Shown piece by piece: positions 6,608 to 9,787 of a stretch of 9,787 bases of DNA. The notes under the pieces were generated by a model. That model searched no databases, was not told the origin of the DNA, and worked only from the letters and a program-made list of their open reading frames with translations. Source of the stretch: Flavobacteriales bacterium UBA5422 (lineage in GTDB: Bacteria; Bacteroidota; Bacteroidia; Flavobacteriales_D; Crocinitomicaceae). A program made the translations under genes and the position numbers. Numbering within the stretch: the stretch's first letter is position 1; each line of letters starts with the position of its first letter. The DNA lies in the NCBI GenBank assembly GCA_002409405.1, contig DHNG01000029.1, forward strand, positions 194,432 to 204,218, read 5' to 3'.

Positions 6608-6638
6608 TTTGTCCTTTGTTAAATTAAAAGTAGTTTTG
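6608..6638 (+). promoter_or_regulatory. Consensus promoter of the glycosyltransferase gene
   Basis: TTTG (6608-6611), 19 bases, then TAGTTTTG (6631-6638) gives a second perfect TTTG-N19-TAnnTTTG, divergent from the tRNA promoter. The ATG at 6659 is 20 bases beyond the -7 box, which supports that start. Confidence 0.75.
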
Positions 6639-6658
6639 GACTATTCAAAGTAACACCA

Positions 6659-7672
6659 ATGCAAGACGAACCAATTCGTTATTCAATTATTGTCCCTGTG
6701 TACAACAGGCCGACTGAAATACAGGAATTACTGGAGAGTTTGTCTGTGCAAACGAATAAGGCGTTTGAAGTTGTTATCGTAGAAGACGGTTCCTCTGAAA
6801 AAAGCGATCAGGTCGTTGCAGCTTTTTCGGATCAATTGGAGATCAGTTACTACTTTAAACCCAATTCCGGACCAGGAGATTCCAGAAACTACGGAATGCG
6901 GCAGGCAAAAGGAAATTATTTTCTCATTCTGGATTCAGATTGCATTTTACCACCGGAATACATGGCGCAGGTGCAACAATCACTGGAAAACGAATACGTG
7001 GATTGCTTCGGAGGAATTGATGCGGCTCTGGATTCATTCTCTGATGTACAAAAAGCCATTAATTTTGCCATGACTTCCGTGCTTACAACCGGAGGAGTGC
7101 GTGGTGCATCTGAGAAGCTGGGTAAATTTCAACCCAGGAGTTTCAATATGGGCATTTCTAAAAAAGCATTTGAAGCGTCCGGAGGATTTTCGGAAATCCA
7201 TCCGGGAGAAGATCCCGATTTATCAATCCGTTTGTGGAAGTTGGGATTCGAAACCCGCTTGTTTAAGAATGTATACGTGTATCACAAGCGAAGAATTGAT
7301 TGGGACAAGTTTAAAACCCAGGTGAGCAAATTTGGAAAAGTCCGCCCGATTTTAAATAAATGGTATCCCGAATATGCGAAGATCACCTACTTTTTTCCGG
7401 CTGCGTTTCTGACAGGATTTATTTGTTCACTGCTCTTCGCAATAATCGGCTTTTACTGGTTTATTTATGTGTATACACTGTATTTCATTGTGTGTTTTGT
7501 TCTGTCAACAGTCGAAAACAAAAGTGTATCCATCGGACTACTCTCTGTTTGGGCAGTTGTGATTCAGTTTTACGGATACGGAACAGGCTTTATTCAATCC
7601 TTTTGGTTGGTTCAAATCAAGAACAAGGATCCCCGGAACGTATTTCCAAATTTGTTTTTTAGCAAAAAATAA
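6659..7672 (+). CDS. Family 2 glycosyltransferase with C-terminal membrane segments
   Basis: This is a GT-A fold enzyme that would transfer a sugar from a nucleotide-sugar donor at the cytoplasmic face of the inner membrane. The N-terminus YSIIVPVYNRP (8-18) and VVIVEDGSS (38-46, D43) form the nucleotide-binding start. SGPGDSRNYGM is the usual GP-x-x-x-RN motif. LDSDC carries the metal-binding DxD-type pair (D92, D94). GED (183-185) is the likely catalytic-base region and is followed by LSIRLWKLGF. From about residue 240, hydrophobic stretches around FFPAAFLTGFICSLLFAIIG, FYWFIYVYTLYFIVCFVL and the segment near residue 295 suggest two to four membrane segments. The 337-residue length is normal for such enzymes. 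Acceptor and sugar cannot be told; the waaA context makes an envelope glycan plausible (inference). Confidence 0.88.
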   Translation: MQDEPIRYSIIVPVYNRPTEIQELLESLSVQTNKAFEVVIVEDGSSEKSDQVVAAFSDQLEISYYFKPNSGPGDSRNYGMRQAKGNYFLILDSDCILPPEYMAQVQQSLENEYVDCFGGIDAALDSFSDVQKAINFAMTSVLTTGGVRGASEKLGKFQPRSFNMGISKKAFEASGGFSEIHPGEDPDLSIRLWKLGFETRLFKNVYVYHKRRIDWDKFKTQVSKFGKVRPILNKWYPEYAKITYFFPAAFLTGFICSLLFAIIGFYWFIYVYTLYFIVCFVLSTVENKSVSIGLLSVWAVVIQFYGYGTGFIQSFWLVQIKNKDPRNVFPNLFFSKK

Positions 7673-7685
7673 CGACAGATATCGG

Positions 7686-7714
7686 TTGGATTAATGCAAT
7701 AGATTGTACTTTTG
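7686..7714 (+). promoter_or_regulatory. Putative promoter of the beta-barrel/waaA pair
   Basis: TACTTTTG (7707-7714) fits TAnnTTTG, and TTG (7686-7688, preceded by G) lies 18 bases upstream as a -33 element. The start codon at 7732 is 17 bases beyond the -7 box. No terminator is seen after the glycosyltransferase, so read-through from that gene may add to expression. Confidence 0.6.
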
Positions 7715-7731
7715 AACGTATATAACGAATT

Positions 7732-8496
7732 ATGAAACAATTCATACTATCAATAACTTTTTTCACCCTCTTATTTACTGCTGCCGCTCAGCGGAATATG
7801 GCAGATTCAATTATTCCGACACCCTTGTTTGGTGTGCAATACGGAGGTACGTGGAGTGGGGGTGATCTGAAAGAGCGATACGGGTATTTTAATCATGTAG
7901 GTGTTACCGGAGGATACAAGTTTCAGAAAAACTGGTACCTGGGACTGGCCGGAGATTTTATGTTCGGAAATAACCTGCAACTATCGTATTATGATTTGTT
8001 TCATCATTTAATGGACAGCAAAGGAAATATAACAGATCAAAACGGTGATATTGCGACGGTCCTGACATTCGGGAGAGGGTTTCACGTAAATGTGGAAGGA
8101 GGAAAAGTGATCAATAAACTGGGGCATAACAAAAACTCCGGGTTGTTTATAAAAATTGGTGCGGGATACTTGAATCACCGTATCCGGATTGAATCCAATG
8201 ATCACGTAGTGCCACAAGTAGAAAAAGAATACCGGAAGGGGTATGACCGATTGACAACCGGATTCAATACCAGTCAGTTTATCGGCTATTTATTTATGGG
8301 AGATAACAGTTTCCTTAATTTCTACGCAGGATTCTACATGCAAGAAGGATTCACCAAAAACAGAAGAACCATTTTCTGGGACCAACCGGAGGTACCTGTT
8401 CCGACAAATACACGTTTTGATCTCATGTACGGGTTCAAAGTTGGCTGGTTAATTCCTGTTTATAAACGAACACCAAAAGCGTATTACTTCGATTGA
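7732..8496 (+). CDS. Predicted outer-membrane beta-barrel protein, function unknown
   Basis: The first 19 residues form a classical signal peptide (KQFILS, hydrophobic FFTLLF, then AAA before Q20). The mature part alternates hydrophobic and polar residues with many Gly, Tyr and Phe, in barrel-like strands such as FGVQYGGTWSGG, VGVTGGYKFQKNWYLGLAGDF, GLFIKIGAGYLNHRI, FIGYLFMGDNSFLNFYAGFYM and the last strand FDLMYGFKVGWLIPVY. The 254-residue length fits a small barrel, perhaps of 8-10 strands. It matches the general Bacteroidota outer-membrane barrel pattern, but I do not recognise a specific family. Its stop overlaps the start of waaA by one base (TGATG), so the two are very likely co-translated. 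This hints at, but does not prove, a role linked to lipopolysaccharide or outer-membrane assembly. Confidence 0.75.
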   Translation: MKQFILSITFFTLLFTAAAQRNMADSIIPTPLFGVQYGGTWSGGDLKERYGYFNHVGVTGGYKFQKNWYLGLAGDFMFGNNLQLSYYDLFHHLMDSKGNITDQNGDIATVLTFGRGFHVNVEGGKVINKLGHNKNSGLFIKIGAGYLNHRIRIESNDHVVPQVEKEYRKGYDRLTTGFNTSQFIGYLFMGDNSFLNFYAGFYMQEGFTKNRRTIFWDQPEVPVPTNTRFDLMYGFKVGWLIPVYKRTPKAYYFD

Positions 8497-9713
8497 TGAG
8501 ATTGTTGTATACGATAGGTGTCAGGTTGTATGCTTTTACTGTTCGGATTGCAGCATTATTTATTCCAAAAGCCAGGGATTGGGTAAATGGCAGGAAAAAC
8601 GTGTGGAACGCTCTTCCGGAAGTAAAAGCCAGAGAAGTGTATTGGTTTCACTGCGCTTCTTTGGGAGAATTTGACCAGGGATTACCTGTTATGAATCTAT
8701 TGCGGAAACAAAAACCGGATGCTTTTATCCTGATTACTTTTTTTTCTCCTTCAGGATTCAATCATTACCACAAACGGCAACATCCGGTAGATTTTGCTTG
8801 TTACATTCCCATTGATACAGCCAGAAACGCTCGTCGTTTTGTTGCACACTTTCAACCGAAAGTTACTTTTTTTATCAAGTACGAATTTTGGGCAAATCAC
8901 ATCAGCGAACTGAAAAAGAGGAAGTGTGAACTGTATTCCATAAGTACATCTCTTCGCCCGGGACAACATTTTTTTAAATGGTACGGAGGCTTTTTCAGAA
9001 ATACCCTGCAACAATTTAATTATTTCTTTGCGCAGAATCAAACGACGGTAGATTTGTTGCATTCAATTGATATAAAGAACGTGATGCTTTCGGGAGATAC
9101 ACGATTTGACAGGGTAATTGAAAATAAAAACGGATTGACTGAAAATCCGATCATTCGAAGTTTTGTAGGGGAAAGTAAAAACGTTTTCATTGCAGGCAGC
9201 ACGTGGCCGCAAGACGAAGAACTGTTGCAGGAATTGATTCAGAGTAACCGTTTTGAGAAGTACATCATTGCTCCGCACAATGTTGACAAGCAACACATCG
9301 TGTCGTTAATGGCTCGGTTGAATAGTCCGGTTGTCCGGTATTCTGAATCGAATGAGCAACAACTGCAACCATCCCCCATTTTAGTTATTGATACGATCGG
9401 TCAACTGGCTTCCGCTTATTCATATGCTTCCATTGCGTACGTCGGAGGAGGATTTTCAGGGAGTTTGCACAACATTCTGGAACCTGCTGTTTTCGGAATT
9501 CCGGTTATTTTTGGACCGAAGTTCAGTCGTTTTCCCGAAGCACAAGTATTCATTGACAATGGAATCGGATTTTCCGTTGCGGATGAACAGGAGCTCAATT
9601 GTACTGTGCAACAATTAATCGCTGACAGGGATCAGATTGCTGAAAAAAGCATTCATTTCGTAGAGAAAAACCGAGGGGCGGCTGAAAAGATTATGCAGTT
9701 TGTATTCAAATAA
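8496..9713 (+). CDS. waaA: 3-deoxy-D-manno-octulosonic acid (Kdo) transferase
   Basis: WaaA (KdtA, GT30) transfers Kdo from CMP-Kdo to the lipid A precursor at the cytoplasmic face of the inner membrane. The protein has 405 residues, normal for the family, with a GT-B fold. An N-terminal hydrophobic/basic stretch (1-25) is the membrane anchor. VYWFHCASLGEF carries the conserved catalytic glutamate (E58). TFFSPSGF, FFIKYEFWANHI and YSISTSLRPGQHFFKWY are the usual N-domain blocks. The C-domain shows FIAGSTWPQDEELL (G234-P238), IIAPHN, and GGGFSGSLHNILEPAVFGIPVIFGP, the CMP-Kdo-binding region. I place the start at ATG 8496, overlapping the barrel gene's stop; the TTG three bases earlier is less likely. 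The number of Kdo units added cannot be read from sequence. Confidence 0.96.
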   Translation: MRLLYTIGVRLYAFTVRIAALFIPKARDWVNGRKNVWNALPEVKAREVYWFHCASLGEFDQGLPVMNLLRKQKPDAFILITFFSPSGFNHYHKRQHPVDFACYIPIDTARNARRFVAHFQPKVTFFIKYEFWANHISELKKRKCELYSISTSLRPGQHFFKWYGGFFRNTLQQFNYFFAQNQTTVDLLHSIDIKNVMLSGDTRFDRVIENKNGLTENPIIRSFVGESKNVFIAGSTWPQDEELLQELIQSNRFEKYIIAPHNVDKQHIVSLMARLNSPVVRYSESNEQQLQPSPILVIDTIGQLASAYSYASIAYVGGGFSGSLHNILEPAVFGIPVIFGPKFSRFPEAQVFIDNGIGFSVADEQELNCTVQQLIADRDQIAEKSIHFVEKNRGAAEKIMQFVFK

Positions 9714-9726
9714 AGTCGGTTTCAGA

Positions 9727-9787
9727 TCACTCCTTTTTATTCTCAACCACTTTTTCCTCTCCGTTTTTTACAATCAGTTTGTATCTC
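9727..9787 (-). CDS. C-terminus of an unidentified convergent gene (partial)
   Basis: On the complement the last 60 bases read RYKLIVKNGEEKVVENKKE followed by TGA (9727-9729). The frame is open to the window edge. The basic/acidic tail looks like a real protein end, but 19 residues identify no family. The stop is 13 bases from the waaA stop, and no clear hairpin is seen between the two. Confidence 0.5.
   Translation of the reverse strand, partial: RYKLIVKNGEEKVVENKKE

Noticed and set aside
8493..8498. TTG start for waaA at 8493
   Set aside because: The ATG immediately following at 8496 gives a standard TGATG overlap with the upstream stop, and ATG is strongly preferred.
1..9787. CRISPR array, insertion sequence, toxin-antitoxin pair or defence system
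   Set aside because: No regularly spaced repeats, transposase motifs, terminal inverted repeats or paired small genes were found on either strand. The YwqK-like repeats of the lipoprotein alone do not make a toxin-antitoxin system.

Overview
The window looks like chromosomal DNA from a member of the Bacteroidota, probably of the Flavobacteriales. Two observations support this. Several genes are preceded by the Bacteroidota promoter elements (-33 TTTG, -7 TAnnTTTG), two of them as exact TTTG-N19-TAnnTTTG matches. A/T-rich leaders replace a clear Shine-Dalgarno sequence at most starts. The genus is not decidable from the sequence; a Fluviicola-like organism is only a guess.

Layout, left to right. 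Positions 1-318 are the C-terminal end of class II fumarase (fumC), closed by a hairpin terminator. An intergenic stretch to about 813 holds a large imperfect palindromic repeat and a GC-rich hairpin. A class I SAM-dependent methyltransferase follows (814-1503). Next is a complete glycine dehydrogenase (gcvP, 1691-4549) with its own -7 box and a good terminator. Convergent to gcvP is a minus-strand, AT-rich predicted lipoprotein with MORN-like repeats (4798-6114). Beyond it lie a start-less open frame that may be a gene remnant (6196-6375), a bidirectional terminator, and a minus-strand tRNA-Met(CAT) (6440-6513). The tRNA and a divergent membrane-anchored family 2 glycosyltransferase (6659-7672) carry back-to-back consensus promoters. 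A secreted outer-membrane beta-barrel-like protein (7732-8496) follows. It overlaps by one base the start of waaA/kdtA, the Kdo transferase of lipid A-core synthesis (8496-9713). The last 60 bases hold the C-terminus of a convergent minus-strand gene.

Functionally, the left part is central metabolism: the TCA cycle step fumarate to malate, and glycine cleavage to C1 units. The right part is cell-envelope biogenesis: a glycosyltransferase, an outer-membrane protein and Kdo transfer. The segment between the gcvP terminator and the tRNA looks accessory. It is clearly more AT-rich than gcvP, encodes a protein I do not recognise, and sits on the 3' side of a tRNA gene, although I find no attachment-site duplication. 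I see no CRISPR array, transposase, defence system or other clearly new multi-gene system. The observations below are modest leads rather than a discovery.
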